From: Candidatus Sabulitectum sp.
Lineage (GTDB): Bacteria > Fermentibacterota > Fermentibacteria > Fermentibacterales > JCC-6
NCBI GenBank assembly: GCA_021107435.1
Contig: JAIOSV010000014.1
Span: 1-40,862, forward strand
Direction of reading: 5' to 3'
DNA: 40,862 bases
Position 1 is the first letter of the stretch; each line of letters starts with the position of its first letter. The position numbers were made by a program, and so were the translations under genes. The notes under the pieces are model-generated. The model was not told where the DNA came from, searched no databases, and saw only the letters and a program-made list of their open reading frames with translations. This document shows positions 14,812 to 23,629 of this stretch, in pieces.

Positions 14812-16131
14812 ATGAGTGCTTTCAAAGAGAGAATGGCTGGCAGAGAAAAACCTGTTATTGGCGTAATAGGCCTTGGTTATGTGGGGCTTCCTCTGGCTAT
14901 GGAATTCGCCCGGGGCGGATGCGAGGTTCTGGGAGTGGATGTGGATCCTGAAAAACCGGGGTTTCTTGCAAAACACAAGAGTTACCTGAAGCATTTTCCA
15001 GATGAGATGATAGCTTCAGCAATGAATACAGGACTTCTTCACGCAACAACCGATTTCTCGGTTCTCGGCAGGGCTGATGCTATTCTCATTGCGGTACCTA
15101 CTCCTCTCGGGATCAGCCGCGATCCGGATTTGAGTTATGTGTTGAACTCATGTAAAGAAATTGCCGGATATCTTCAAAGAGGGCAGCTTGTGATCCTTGA
15201 ATCCACTACGTATCCAGGCACTACAAGGGAAAAAATGGTGCCTGTTCTTGAAAAAGGCGGATTAAAGGCCGGGATTGATTTTCATGTGGCATTCTCCCCC
15301 GAGAGGGAAGACCCTGGAAACAAGAGTTTTAATACCAGAACCATTCCAAAACTGGTCGGCGGACTTACCGGGGACTGTACCGATGCCAGCGTATTCGTCT
15401 ACGAGTTTGCTATTGATAATGTTGTACGTGTGAGTTCTCCCGAAATCGCCGAGATGGCCAAGATCGTCGAGAATACCTACAGAGCAGTTAACATTGCCCT
15501 GGTGAACGAACTGAAAGTACTTGCACACAGAATGGGAATTGATATCTGGGAAGTTATTGACGCGGCTGCAACCAAGCCTTTCGGTTTTACCGCTTTCTAC
15601 CCCGGTCCCGGACTGGGAGGACACTGTATTCCAATCGATCCTTTCTATCTCACATGGAAGGCTCACGAGTACGAGATGTCTACGAAGTTCATTGAACTTG
15701 CGGGAGAGATAAACACATCAATGCCGGCTTATGTTGTAGACAGAATATGCGACGCTCTGAATACGGTGGAAAAATCCGTGAAAGGCAGCAGAATCCTTCT
15801 CCTTGGAATGGCATACAAACCGGATATTGACGACTATCGCGAAACTCCCGCGCTGAAGGTGATGATGAAACTATTGGATCGAGGAGCTCTTGTGAGTTAC
15901 AATGATCCCTACATTTCATCAATACCCTCTTCAACCAGACAAACCGATCTTCAGCCGGTTTCTGTTGATCTGTCCGAGAAAATGCTCTCAGAATACGACT
16001 GCGCTGTTGTCATAACAAATCATGCCTGCTATGATTACCAATGGATAGTAAGTAACAGCAATATTGTGGTTGATACAAGAAACGCCTGTGTCAATGTTGA
16101 AAACGGAGTAGAAAAGGTGTTCAAAGCGTGA
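14812..16131 (+). CDS. UDP-N-acetyl-hexosamine 6-dehydrogenase (WbpA/WecC-like)
   Basis: A 439-residue nucleotide-sugar dehydrogenase. Rossmann motif GVIGLGYVGLPLAMEFA (residues 19-35), VPTPLG, LESTTYPGTTRE, SPEREDPGN, ENTYRAVNIALVNE, and catalytic Cys272 in GGHCIPIDPFYL. GLPLA, SPER and GGHCIPIDP put it with the UDP-GlcNAc/ManNAc dehydrogenases rather than with Ugd, so it is not a duplicate of its neighbour. GlcNAc and ManNAc substrates cannot be told apart by eye. I chose the ATG at 14812, just after the ugd stop with AGAGG upstream; an earlier in-frame ATG would lie inside ugd. The stop overlaps the next start (GTGA). Confidence 0.88.
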   Translation: MSAFKERMAGREKPVIGVIGLGYVGLPLAMEFARGGCEVLGVDVDPEKPGFLAKHKSYLKHFPDEMIASAMNTGLLHATTDFSVLGRADAILIAVPTPLGISRDPDLSYVLNSCKEIAGYLQRGQLVILESTTYPGTTREKMVPVLEKGGLKAGIDFHVAFSPEREDPGNKSFNTRTIPKLVGGLTGDCTDASVFVYEFAIDNVVRVSSPEIAEMAKIVENTYRAVNIALVNELKVLAHRMGIDIWEVIDAAATKPFGFTAFYPGPGLGGHCIPIDPFYLTWKAHEYEMSTKFIELAGEINTSMPAYVVDRICDALNTVEKSVKGSRILLLGMAYKPDIDDYRETPALKVMMKLLDRGALVSYNDPYISSIPSSTRQTDLQPVSVDLSEKMLSEYDCAVVITNHACYDYQWIVSNSNIVVDTRNACVNVENGVEKVFKA

Positions 16132-16531
16132 GAGTTTTCTTTTGTGCGGTGATCGTTCTGGTTTTTTCGGCTTTGGCTGTTGAGGATTACTCTCTTCCGG
16201 GAATAAACTCTGACGAGATACTGATGCCGGTGAATGTATGGGGTGAAGTCCGCAATCCCGGTTTGCACATGGCAGGGATGCTCTTTCAGCGGCAGGCGGA
16301 CCTACTTCGAGTGCTGACCTTTCAAAAGTAAAAATTATCCTTCTCGGAATTGATATAGAGTACAACCTTTCAGATTATCTTTCTGGAAATGGTGCCCCTC
16401 TTCCCGGTATGGAGCCGGATGCTACTGTTTACATATCTACATCCGGTTACGAATGGTGGAAGGATGTTGTGGACTTCAGCTACAAGATTCTTGTCATGGC
16501 TAACGTGATTCTGCTGATGAGTAGAACATGA
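16128..16531 (+). pseudogene. SLBB-type polysaccharide export protein gene with a single-base frameshift
   Basis: Frame 1 starts at GTG 16128 (overlapping the previous stop) and gives a signal peptide (RVFFCAVIVLVFSALA) and the SLBB-like start MPVNVWGEVRNPGLHMAG. It then turns to nonsense and stops near 16331. From 16277 another frame continues the same domain: DALSAAGGPTSSADLSKVKI, then DATVYISTSGYEWWKD and a C-terminal membrane helix (YKILVMANVILLM), ending at TGA 16529-16531. That TGA overlaps the next gene's ATG at 16528, the spacing seen throughout the window. Restoring one base near 16275-16277 (GGG) would give about 135 residues. Possible causes are a sequencing or assembly error, a recent mutation or programmed slippage; there is no classic slippery heptamer. 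The protein would be a short SLBB envelope component without the usual Poly_export N-domain. Confidence 0.8.
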
Positions 16532-18729
16532 ACACGCTTCAGTCAGGAGGATTCCCCGAGAATTATGATCGAGCTGAAGAGGAATCTCTTGACCTGAACT
16601 ATTACATCTGGATGCTGCTAAGGGGCAAGTGGGTTATCCTTGCATTTGTTCTTGCCGGTCTTCTTGCCGCCGGGTATGTGAACAAAACCACCATACCGGT
16701 GTATCGCTCAAGCTCAACATTTATGTACACCAGTGATAACAGCATGTCCCGGACTCTGGATATGCCGGGTACTTTCTGGTTTCAAATGGATGCCTTGAGG
16801 AATGATCAGATTCACCTGATCAACAGCAGAATAATGGCGGAACTGGTGGCTGATTCTGTTCTTAATTCATCGGATTCTGACAGTCTTATCTCTATCCTGT
16901 TTCTTGGAAATATTCCGGAGCGATCCTTTCTTCGCAACGCACTTGTTGCGCTGGCTCAGTCAAGGGTATCTGTTAGCTGGATCAAAGATACGAACTTCTT
17001 TGTTCTCAGCGGAACAGGTTACAGTCCAGAAGCCTCCGCAGTAATAACCAACTTGTTCCTCCATGTTTACAACAGGTGGAATCAGTGCCAGGCCAGAGGT
17101 GAGAACACCGAGGTCCGGCTTTTTCTCGAGGAACAGCTTGAGCATACATCAAATCAGCTTGACCTGTCTGAGAGTGCTCTTCTCCACTTCAAGGAAGATA
17201 ACGATATAACGGATATTGATACGGAGACCAGTAATCTTATCAGCACACTTGCCAACTTTGAAACTCAGACTCGAACTGCCGCGACCAACGCCGCCGCCGC
17301 ACAAGTCAGACGCGATTACCTTACCGGTCTTCTGGGAGAACAACGAGAAACTGTCGTCAGGGATATCTCAGATTCCAATAACGAGTATATAAGACAGATA
17401 CAGAGTGATCTGGCTCGATATGAAAGTGCCAGAGCCGCTCTTCTTGCGGATGGGGCAGATCCTCATTCTGAACCTGTTCTCGCGATGGAACAGCGTATTG
17501 ACACCAGAAGGGAAGAACTGGCTGGTGCTCTCAGAGAAATTTCCGGAATGAATTACCCGGTGAATCCCGAGCAGGGTATCGAGGGTCTTGTATCCTCAAT
17601 TGCGGCCGCCGAGGGTGAATACCGTTCCAGCAGAGCTCGGGAGCAGGCCCTCAGAATTGTTGTTAATGATCTTTCTGCCGGTTTATCGAATCTTCCGGAG
17701 TTTCAGTATGAACTTGTATCCCTTGAGAGGAACAGAAGGGTCAATGAGAACATCTATATACTCCTCAGAACCCGTTACGAAGAAGTCAAGATTGCCGAGA
17801 TCGGACAGATGGGTAATGTTACCATAGTTGACTCGGCCCTTCCCGGAGGAATGATCAGACCAACAACCAGAAGAAATCTCATTATGGGAATAATGGTAGG
17901 TCTTGCAGCCGGTATAGGGATAATTTTTCTTGTTCATCAAATGGACACCTCTCTACGGAATCCGGAGCAGCTGGAGAAACTTGGTATTCCTATTATCGGA
18001 GTTATTCCAAAATCCAATTTGAGATCAGGAAGGGGTCAGATTCAACTGTCCCTGCTTGAGAATTCGAAATCCCCGAATTCCGAAGCGATTCGCGATCTTC
18101 GAACAAGCCTTTCATTTTCCAGGCCGAGCGAGTCTATCAATACGCTGCTTGTGACAAGTTCAGGTCCTCAGGAGGGCAAGTCCAGTGTTTCTGCCAATCT
18201 GGCTGTGGCAGAGGCAGAGGCTGGCAGGAAGGTAATTCTTCTTGACTGCGATCTGAGAAGACCAACAGTTAACAAGACCTTCGGGTTTCAGAGAAGACCG
18301 GGTTTTTCAGAGTTGATTACAGGAAAGGCTGACCTGAATGATGTTATCAGGAAAACAGAGGTGGAAGGACTTTCTATTATTTCCAGTGGGCATATACCAC
18401 ACAATCCCGCTGAAATTGTTGAGGCTGCTGTAAGAAAAAATGTTTTTGAGCGAATCGCCGGGAAGTGTGACCTTCTCATTATAGATTCTCCACCGGCGGC
18501 CGTGGTCACTGATGCTGTTGTGATTGCCCCTGCGGTTGATTCTGTTGCCCTTGTTGTAAGAAGCGGTAGAATTCAGAAAAAAGTAGTACAGGGAGTGTGG
18601 CAGAAACTGACCAGATCAGGAGCTCACCTTTCAGGAGCTGTGATTAACAGCTTCGATCCCGTCAGGACATACACCTCGTACTCATATTACACCTACAAAT
18701 ATCATTACGATTACGAGGAGAGATCCTGA
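16528..18729 (+). CDS. Polysaccharide co-polymerase / BY-type tyrosine kinase (Wzc-like)
   Basis: A 733-residue inner-membrane protein. The N-terminal Wzz-type domain has TM1 at about residues 34-54 (WVILAFVLAGLLAAGYV), a long periplasmic coiled-coil region (about 60-450), and TM2 in LIMGIMVGLAAGIGIIFLV. The cytoplasmic kinase follows, with Walker A GPQEGKSS (Lys551), A' LLDCDLRRP and Walker B LLIIDSPPA. The C-terminus is a tyrosine cluster (YTSYSYYTYKYHYDYEE), the usual autophosphorylation tail. The family controls chain length and export of capsule or EPS. It is last of its operon, before a strong terminator. No Wzy, Wzx or glycosyltransferase is present here. Confidence 0.9.
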   Translation: MNTLQSGGFPENYDRAEEESLDLNYYIWMLLRGKWVILAFVLAGLLAAGYVNKTTIPVYRSSSTFMYTSDNSMSRTLDMPGTFWFQMDALRNDQIHLINSRIMAELVADSVLNSSDSDSLISILFLGNIPERSFLRNALVALAQSRVSVSWIKDTNFFVLSGTGYSPEASAVITNLFLHVYNRWNQCQARGENTEVRLFLEEQLEHTSNQLDLSESALLHFKEDNDITDIDTETSNLISTLANFETQTRTAATNAAAAQVRRDYLTGLLGEQRETVVRDISDSNNEYIRQIQSDLARYESARAALLADGADPHSEPVLAMEQRIDTRREELAGALREISGMNYPVNPEQGIEGLVSSIAAAEGEYRSSRAREQALRIVVNDLSAGLSNLPEFQYELVSLERNRRVNENIYILLRTRYEEVKIAEIGQMGNVTIVDSALPGGMIRPTTRRNLIMGIMVGLAAGIGIIFLVHQMDTSLRNPEQLEKLGIPIIGVIPKSNLRSGRGQIQLSLLENSKSPNSEAIRDLRTSLSFSRPSESINTLLVTSSGPQEGKSSVSANLAVAEAEAGRKVILLDCDLRRPTVNKTFGFQRRPGFSELITGKADLNDVIRKTEVEGLSIISSGHIPHNPAEIVEAAVRKNVFERIAGKCDLLIIDSPPAAVVTDAVVIAPAVDSVALVVRSGRIQKKVVQGVWQKLTRSGAHLSGAVINSFDPVRTYTSYSYYTYKYHYDYEERS

Positions 18730-18779
18730 CAGAACACATACTCTGGTAACATACTGTATAGCAGCAGATAAGAGCGGGC

Positions 18780-18808
18780 AAGGGAGCGTAACAGCTTCCT
18801 TTTTTTTT
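18780..18808 (+). terminator. Strong intrinsic terminator after the Wzc-like gene
   Basis: The stem AAGGGAGC / GCTTCCTT (one G-U) with loop GTAACA is followed by nine T residues in total (18800-18808). It separates the polysaccharide operon from the dcw cluster. Confidence 0.9.
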
Positions 18809-18824
18809 GCGCGTCAGGCCCCTG

Positions 18825-18880
18825 GTGGGATGAAGTGGGATACTATGGGTTGACAGTGGGGTAAAGTGGGGTAATGATAG
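18825..18880 (+). promoter_or_regulatory. mraZ promoter with four MraZ-binding repeats
   Basis: Four GTGGGA/GTGGGG boxes lie at 18825, 18835, 18856 and 18866, with start-to-start distances of 10, 21 and 10 bp, so all face one side of the helix. A perfect -35 TTGACA (18850-18855) directly precedes box 3. The -10 falls in TAATGAT (18872-18878), so boxes 3 and 4 fill the promoter spacer. MraZ binds repeated TGGG-type boxes before its own gene, so this fits autorepression of the dcw cluster by promoter occlusion. Confidence 0.85.
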
Positions 18881-18896
18881 CTGCGAAGGGAAAATT

Positions 18897-19331
18897 ATGG
18901 CAGCTTTCATTGGTACACACATACACACACTGGATGACAAGGGACGAGTTAGTGTTCCTGCTCAGTTCAGAAGGCAACTCACAGCAGAGGATCTGTATCT
19001 GAACGTGGGTATGGAAGGGTGTCTTGTTTTGTATCCATCTCAGAGGTGGCAGGAACTGGAGGAAAAATTGCTCTCCCTGCCCCGGGACAAGCAAACTCGG
19101 TTTCTTGTTAGAAGTCTTGCTCAAAACCTGAGAGCAGTCAATGTGGATTCCCAGGGAAGAATCTCAATTCCCGCGGAACTTGCTGAGAAAGCTGGAATTA
19201 CCAGCGAGATAATGTTTCTTGGTAAGTTTGATACTATGGAGCTCTGGCAACCTGAACGGTACAATTCCTACATTGATGAAGCAGAGCTTTCATGTGAGGA
19301 AATCGCCGAGGATCTTGATCTGCCTCTCTAG
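18897..19331 (+). CDS. mraZ: Transcriptional regulator MraZ
   Basis: A 144-residue protein with two SpoVT/AbrB-like halves. The first contains GTHIHTLDDKGRVSVPAQFRR and the second NVDSQGRISIPAELAEKAGI. The family forms ring oligomers and represses the division/cell-wall cluster that it heads. GAAGGG lies 6 nt before the ATG. The operator boxes are described separately. The next gene starts 12 nt after the stop. Confidence 0.95.
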   Translation: MAAFIGTHIHTLDDKGRVSVPAQFRRQLTAEDLYLNVGMEGCLVLYPSQRWQELEEKLLSLPRDKQTRFLVRSLAQNLRAVNVDSQGRISIPAELAEKAGITSEIMFLGKFDTMELWQPERYNSYIDEAELSCEEIAEDLDLPL

Positions 19332-19342
19332 GAGGAACTTTG

Positions 19343-20194
19343 ATGGAACGGGGTCATCTGCCGATTATGCCGCAGGAGATTATCGAATATCTCTGCATGT
19401 CATCGCCTGAGCTGGTGGTTGACGGAACTTCCGGTGGTGGGGGTCATACCAGTCTGCTTTCTGAAGCAATCCCGCACGGACGGGTACTGGCATTTGAGCG
19501 TGATCCCACAGCAGCGGAGAAGCTTTCCAGCAGATTCACGGGGACAAATGTTTCGGTTATTTATTCAAGCTACACGGGAATACCCGCGATTATGGAAAAG
19601 GGCAGTTTTCCACAAGCAGGTGGTGCTTTGTTTGACCTTGGCTTGAGTTCCATCCAACTGGACACTCCCGACAGGGGCTTTTCTCACAGAACAACAGGTC
19701 CTCTGGACATGAGGTTTGACAGGAGTCAGGGAAAACCGGCATCTGAAGTACTCCGCGCCATGACGGAGAAACAGATTGCCGATGCCATTTATCGCTATGG
19801 TGAAGAGGGTCGTTCAAGGGCGATTGCACGAGCCGTTAAACAGAGCAGAAGACTTCTCACAACTGATGACCTGGCTGAAGCGGTGAGATCGGTTGTTAAG
19901 GGGAATCCTGTAAAACCTCTGGCACGTGTTTTTCAGGCTGTCAGGATTCTTGTAAACGGCGAACTGGATCATCTTGAAAAACTTCTTTCAGAAATGTATT
20001 TGTGGACAGGGTCCGGGTGCCGTGTTGCTGTACTGACATTTCACTCATTAGAGGATCGGATGATTAAACTGCATTTCAGAGACTCTGAACATTTTCGACA
20101 AAATGATCCTCCGTGGATGCTTCCTGCAGCAGCAGAAAAGAGAGCCAACCCCAGGGCCAGAAGCGCACGGCTCAGGCTGGGGGTTCGACTGTGA
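19343..20194 (+). CDS. rsmH: 16S rRNA (cytosine(1402)-N(4))-methyltransferase RsmH
   Basis: A 283-residue SAM-dependent enzyme that methylates C1402 of 16S rRNA in the P site. Family motifs: HLPIMPQEIIEYL at the N-terminus, SAM loop DGTSGGGGHTSLL, FDLGLSSIQLDTPDRGFSHRTTGPLDMRFD, and the C-terminal VLTFHSLEDRMIKLHF with RSARLR. I chose the ATG at 19343, with GGAGG 7 nt upstream; a TTG one codon earlier is too close to it. The stop overlaps the ftsL GTG. Confidence 0.95.
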   Translation: MERGHLPIMPQEIIEYLCMSSPELVVDGTSGGGGHTSLLSEAIPHGRVLAFERDPTAAEKLSSRFTGTNVSVIYSSYTGIPAIMEKGSFPQAGGALFDLGLSSIQLDTPDRGFSHRTTGPLDMRFDRSQGKPASEVLRAMTEKQIADAIYRYGEEGRSRAIARAVKQSRRLLTTDDLAEAVRSVVKGNPVKPLARVFQAVRILVNGELDHLEKLLSEMYLWTGSGCRVAVLTFHSLEDRMIKLHFRDSEHFRQNDPPWMLPAAAEKRANPRARSARLRLGVRL

Positions 20195-20466
20195 AGTCTC
20201 ATGGAAAGAGGTTCCTGCTTATCGGTGCAATTGGTGTGATTCTGTTCTCTGTAGCTCAGCTGATTGTAAGAAATTTCTACATTATGGCATCGGTTGAACT
20301 GGCGGTTGCATGCGTAAAGAATGACAGCCTTCACAGCACAAGACAGGCACTGATCTCCCGGATCGCAGTACTGGAAGCCCCGAGACGGCTGAGAGAGATT
20401 GGCCTGGAACTGGAGTTGATTCCTCTCCCTCTGGAAAGTTTTGTGCTTCTGGAGGTGAGCGAATGA
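20191..20466 (+). CDS. ftsL: Cell division protein FtsL-like
   Basis: A 91-residue bitopic protein: short basic cytoplasmic start (KSHGKR), one membrane helix (FLLIGAIGVILFSVAQLIV), then a periplasmic coiled coil (ALISRIAVLEAPRRLREIGLELELIP) like the FtsL leucine zipper that pairs with FtsB and binds FtsQ. Sequence identity across this family is always low, so the call rests on topology and on the place between rsmH and ftsI. The GTG at 20191 overlaps the rsmH stop as GTGA and puts the basic residues before the helix; longer versions would lie inside rsmH. It overlaps ftsI by 4 nt. Confidence 0.8.
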   Translation: MKSHGKRFLLIGAIGVILFSVAQLIVRNFYIMASVELAVACVKNDSLHSTRQALISRIAVLEAPRRLREIGLELELIPLPLESFVLLEVSE

Positions 20467-22166
20467 GTATCCAGGTTACAGCCATGGAACGAGTATCCGC
20501 TCGTATCAGCTTCCTGATGATCTTCGCCGGTGCGTTTGTCATTTTGTTAATATCAAAGATGGCCGGGATACAGATAATGCATCATCAGGAGTACATGCAG
20601 AGAGCGGAAAGACAGCAGACGATTGAGGTTAGTGTTGAGGCCCGAAGGGGAGAGATATATGACATTAACGGTTACCTTCTTGCGGGAAATGTCACCGAAG
20701 CTGCCTTTTCTGTTTACTGGCCAATCGTTCCTCCGGAAAGAACCTGTGAGATTGACTCCCTGATTGTGAATCTTGGAAGCTACTCCCGCCTTACGATTCC
20801 TGTTCAGTATGGAACAGGGAATACAATTATTGCGGATGGCGTGCCGTGGGAATACGCTTCACAGATCATGGATTCGGTTTCGAGATATGTCGACTGCAGT
20901 TTTGTAACCCGTCGGATTTATCCAATGGCAGAAGACATGGTTCCGGTGATAGGAACGCATAATGAGAATATTTCCCAGGGTCTGGAGTACCACATGAAGG
21001 ACATTCTCGAGGGTACAGACGGGATAAGTTTCTTTCAGGCCAGTGGCTGGTCAGAGTATCGAGCTGTTGATGCCGGTGCTGATAACATTCTGCCTGTTCA
21101 CGGCAGGGATCTGTGCCTCACCATTGATTCCAGATATCAGGAGATAGCTCAAAAAGAACTTGAGCTGGGTGTTGAAATATCCGGCTCAAGATGGGGCGCG
21201 GTGGTGGTAGTAAATCCGGACAACGGCGACATTCTGGCTCTTGCAAGTTATCCTGTGTTTAATGAAGATGGCTCTCTTGCCAGAAATCACTGCACTCAAA
21301 GTGCCACTGAGCCAGGTTCAGTATTCAAAGCCGTGACTCTTGCAGCCGTACTGGACGCGAATACTGTCAGCCTTTCCGATTCATTCGACTGTACACGCAG
21401 TTACGTGGAAATATGTGGTCACAGAATCAACGACAGCCACTCCGCAGGAGAGTTTCTGGATCTGACGGATGTGATAGCCCTTTCCAGCAATGTAGGTACT
21501 GTTCAACTTGCGTCAACCATATCTGATTCACTCTTTCATGTTTATTGTCTGAACTTCGGTTTTGGAAGAAAAACAAGAATCGAATTCCCTGGCGAGCAGA
21601 GTGGGATTATTACAGATGTACGGAACTGGTCAGTACTCTCAAAGGCAAACCTCGCAATCGGTCAGGAGGTTTCGGCAACGCCTCTGCAGATAGCCATGGC
21701 ATACGGCGCAATTGCGAATGGCGGACTTCTTTACAGACCAAGGCTTATTGAGTCTACAAAGGAGGGGGGCTTGCTCCGGCCTCTTGCTGAATCACCTGCC
21801 CACAGAGTTATCTCAGAGGAAACAGCCGCACAGGTCAGATCGGTTCTTGCCGCGGCTGTCACACGAGGAACAGGAAGAAGCGCCCAGGTATCCGGAGTAA
21901 CAGTAGCCGGGAAAACCGGCACAGCTGAGCGTCTGATTCAGGATGGTTACTTGTCTGCTTTTGCGGGAATGGTTCCGGCGGACAATCCAAGGCTTGTTGC
22001 TGTGGTTGTTTTCGATCAGCCTGACTACGAATACAGGTGGGGAAGTGTTCTGGCTGCTCCAGCGTTTGAGCGCATTGTCTCCCGGATTCTCTCCACTTCA
22101 CCAGAAATTGCTCTTGGCGCGCCAGGACCGGTGGATGAGATGGTCGCACAGGGAGGTGGGATGTGA
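20463..22166 (+). CDS. ftsI: Peptidoglycan D,D-transpeptidase FtsI (PBP3 class)
   Basis: A 567-residue class B penicillin-binding protein for septal cross-linking. N-terminal membrane anchor (SFLMIFAGAFVILLISKMAGI), then the dimerisation domain with EARRGEIYDINGYLLA. The transpeptidase triad is present: SVFK (catalytic Ser286), SSN in ALSSNVGTVQ, and KTGT (from Lys484). There are no PASTA repeats at the C-terminus, unlike SpoVD or Gram-positive PBP2X. It sits after ftsL with an ATGA overlap. Confidence 0.95.
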   Translation: MSIQVTAMERVSARISFLMIFAGAFVILLISKMAGIQIMHHQEYMQRAERQQTIEVSVEARRGEIYDINGYLLAGNVTEAAFSVYWPIVPPERTCEIDSLIVNLGSYSRLTIPVQYGTGNTIIADGVPWEYASQIMDSVSRYVDCSFVTRRIYPMAEDMVPVIGTHNENISQGLEYHMKDILEGTDGISFFQASGWSEYRAVDAGADNILPVHGRDLCLTIDSRYQEIAQKELELGVEISGSRWGAVVVVNPDNGDILALASYPVFNEDGSLARNHCTQSATEPGSVFKAVTLAAVLDANTVSLSDSFDCTRSYVEICGHRINDSHSAGEFLDLTDVIALSSNVGTVQLASTISDSLFHVYCLNFGFGRKTRIEFPGEQSGIITDVRNWSVLSKANLAIGQEVSATPLQIAMAYGAIANGGLLYRPRLIESTKEGGLLRPLAESPAHRVISEETAAQVRSVLAAAVTRGTGRSAQVSGVTVAGKTGTAERLIQDGYLSAFAGMVPADNPRLVAVVVFDQPDYEYRWGSVLAAPAFERIVSRILSTSPEIALGAPGPVDEMVAQGGGM

Positions 22167-23629
22167 TAACTGTTCTGAAACACCTGCTTGAAGGTACAGG
22201 AATTTCGGTGCCGGAAAAGCTTGCGAATCAGCCGGTAACCGGACTTGCTTATGATTCCCGGAAAGTCTTTCCCGGTTTTGTGTTTGTAGCAATCAGGGGT
22301 TTTGCCAGCGATGGTCACAGCTTCATAGAGAGTGCTCTTGCTTCGGGAGCGATTGCAGTAATCGCGGAGAGACCAGTAAAAGAGACGGAATCTCCGGCTG
22401 TTCTCGTTAATCCTGCGGGAAACAACAGAAATCTTCTCGCCGGTATTTCAGCTGTTTTCTACAGAAATCCATGGGAAGAAATGAAAACTGTTGGTATTAC
22501 CGGAACAAACGGGAAAACAAGTACCGCTCATATTCTCAGATGGATAATTGAGAGCAGAGGAACTCAGACTGGAATAATCGGCACAGTGGGACATATTGCA
22601 GGTGGACGAAATATCCCGGCTTCGGTTACAACACCTGATTCCCTTGACATCGCAAAGTACATGAGGGAGATGGTGAACAGTGGAGACAAGGCATGTGTTA
22701 TGGAAGTATCCAGCCACGCGCTTGCTCTCAGCAGGGTCAGTAAAGTGAGATTTGATGTAGCGCTCTTCACCAATATTTCTCAGGACCATCTTGATTTTCA
22801 CCCAACCATGGACGACTATCTGGATACAAAGAAAAAACTTTTCTCGCTCACAAAAGAGAATGGAGTCAGAATAGTTGGTTCGTATGTCCCGGGCTGGCCG
22901 GAGGTGCCGGGTTCTATCACCTTTGGAGAGAGAGACAAGGATACATACAGAATCACGAATATTGAAGTTCGGCTGCACGGTTCCAGCTTCATCCTTCACA
23001 CTCCTGACTGTGATTATCCGGTAACAATTAAAGCTCCGGGCCGATTCAATATTTATAATGCGGCAGGCGCCATTGCCGCAGCTGTACAGCTCGGGACTTC
23101 CGCAGCGGATGCCGCACAGGCAGTGAGTTCTTTTCCTGGAGTTCCCGGAAGAATGGAAAACGTAGACTGTGGTCAGGAATTCCTGGTTGCCGTGGATTAT
23201 GCCCATACTCCCGATGCTCTTGAAAGAGTACTCAAACAGGGTGCGCTTCTTGCAGAGAAAAGACTTATTGCTGTATTCGGGTGCGGCGGAGACAGGGATA
23301 ATCGTAAGCGTCCTGTTATGGGAAGAATAGCAGCAGAAAACGCTGATGTGGCATTTATCACCAGTGATAACCCGAGAACAGAGGATCCCTTAGCCATAAT
23401 CGATGAGATTCTCTCCGGAATTCCAGAAAAGTACAGTCCTCTGGTTGAACGGGACAGGGCAGAAGCGATAAGGAAAGCAATTCAAATGGCGGAAGAAGGC
23501 GACGTTGTGATAATTGCAGGCAAAGGTCATGAGGACTACCAGATACTTGGCAAAGAGAAGATTCACTTTGATGACAGGGAAGAGGTAAGAAACGCTCTTG
23601 CCGTCAGGGGGTACAAATGCGTTCTCTGA
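22163..23629 (+). CDS. murE: UDP-MurNAc-L-Ala-D-Glu:meso-diaminopimelate ligase MurE
   Basis: A 488-residue Mur ligase that adds the third stem residue. ATP loop GITGTNGKTSTAHIL, central domain VMEVSSHALALSRV, and substrate motif DNPR at residues 402-405 (SDNPRTEDP). DNPR marks meso-DAP enzymes, so the organism has DAP-type peptidoglycan. The GTG start at 22163 overlaps the ftsI stop. The end overlaps murF by 13 nt. Confidence 0.95.
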   Translation: MITVLKHLLEGTGISVPEKLANQPVTGLAYDSRKVFPGFVFVAIRGFASDGHSFIESALASGAIAVIAERPVKETESPAVLVNPAGNNRNLLAGISAVFYRNPWEEMKTVGITGTNGKTSTAHILRWIIESRGTQTGIIGTVGHIAGGRNIPASVTTPDSLDIAKYMREMVNSGDKACVMEVSSHALALSRVSKVRFDVALFTNISQDHLDFHPTMDDYLDTKKKLFSLTKENGVRIVGSYVPGWPEVPGSITFGERDKDTYRITNIEVRLHGSSFILHTPDCDYPVTIKAPGRFNIYNAAGAIAAAVQLGTSAADAAQAVSSFPGVPGRMENVDCGQEFLVAVDYAHTPDALERVLKQGALLAEKRLIAVFGCGGDRDNRKRPVMGRIAAENADVAFITSDNPRTEDPLAIIDEILSGIPEKYSPLVERDRAEAIRKAIQMAEEGDVVIIAGKGHEDYQILGKEKIHFDDREEVRNALAVRGYKCVL

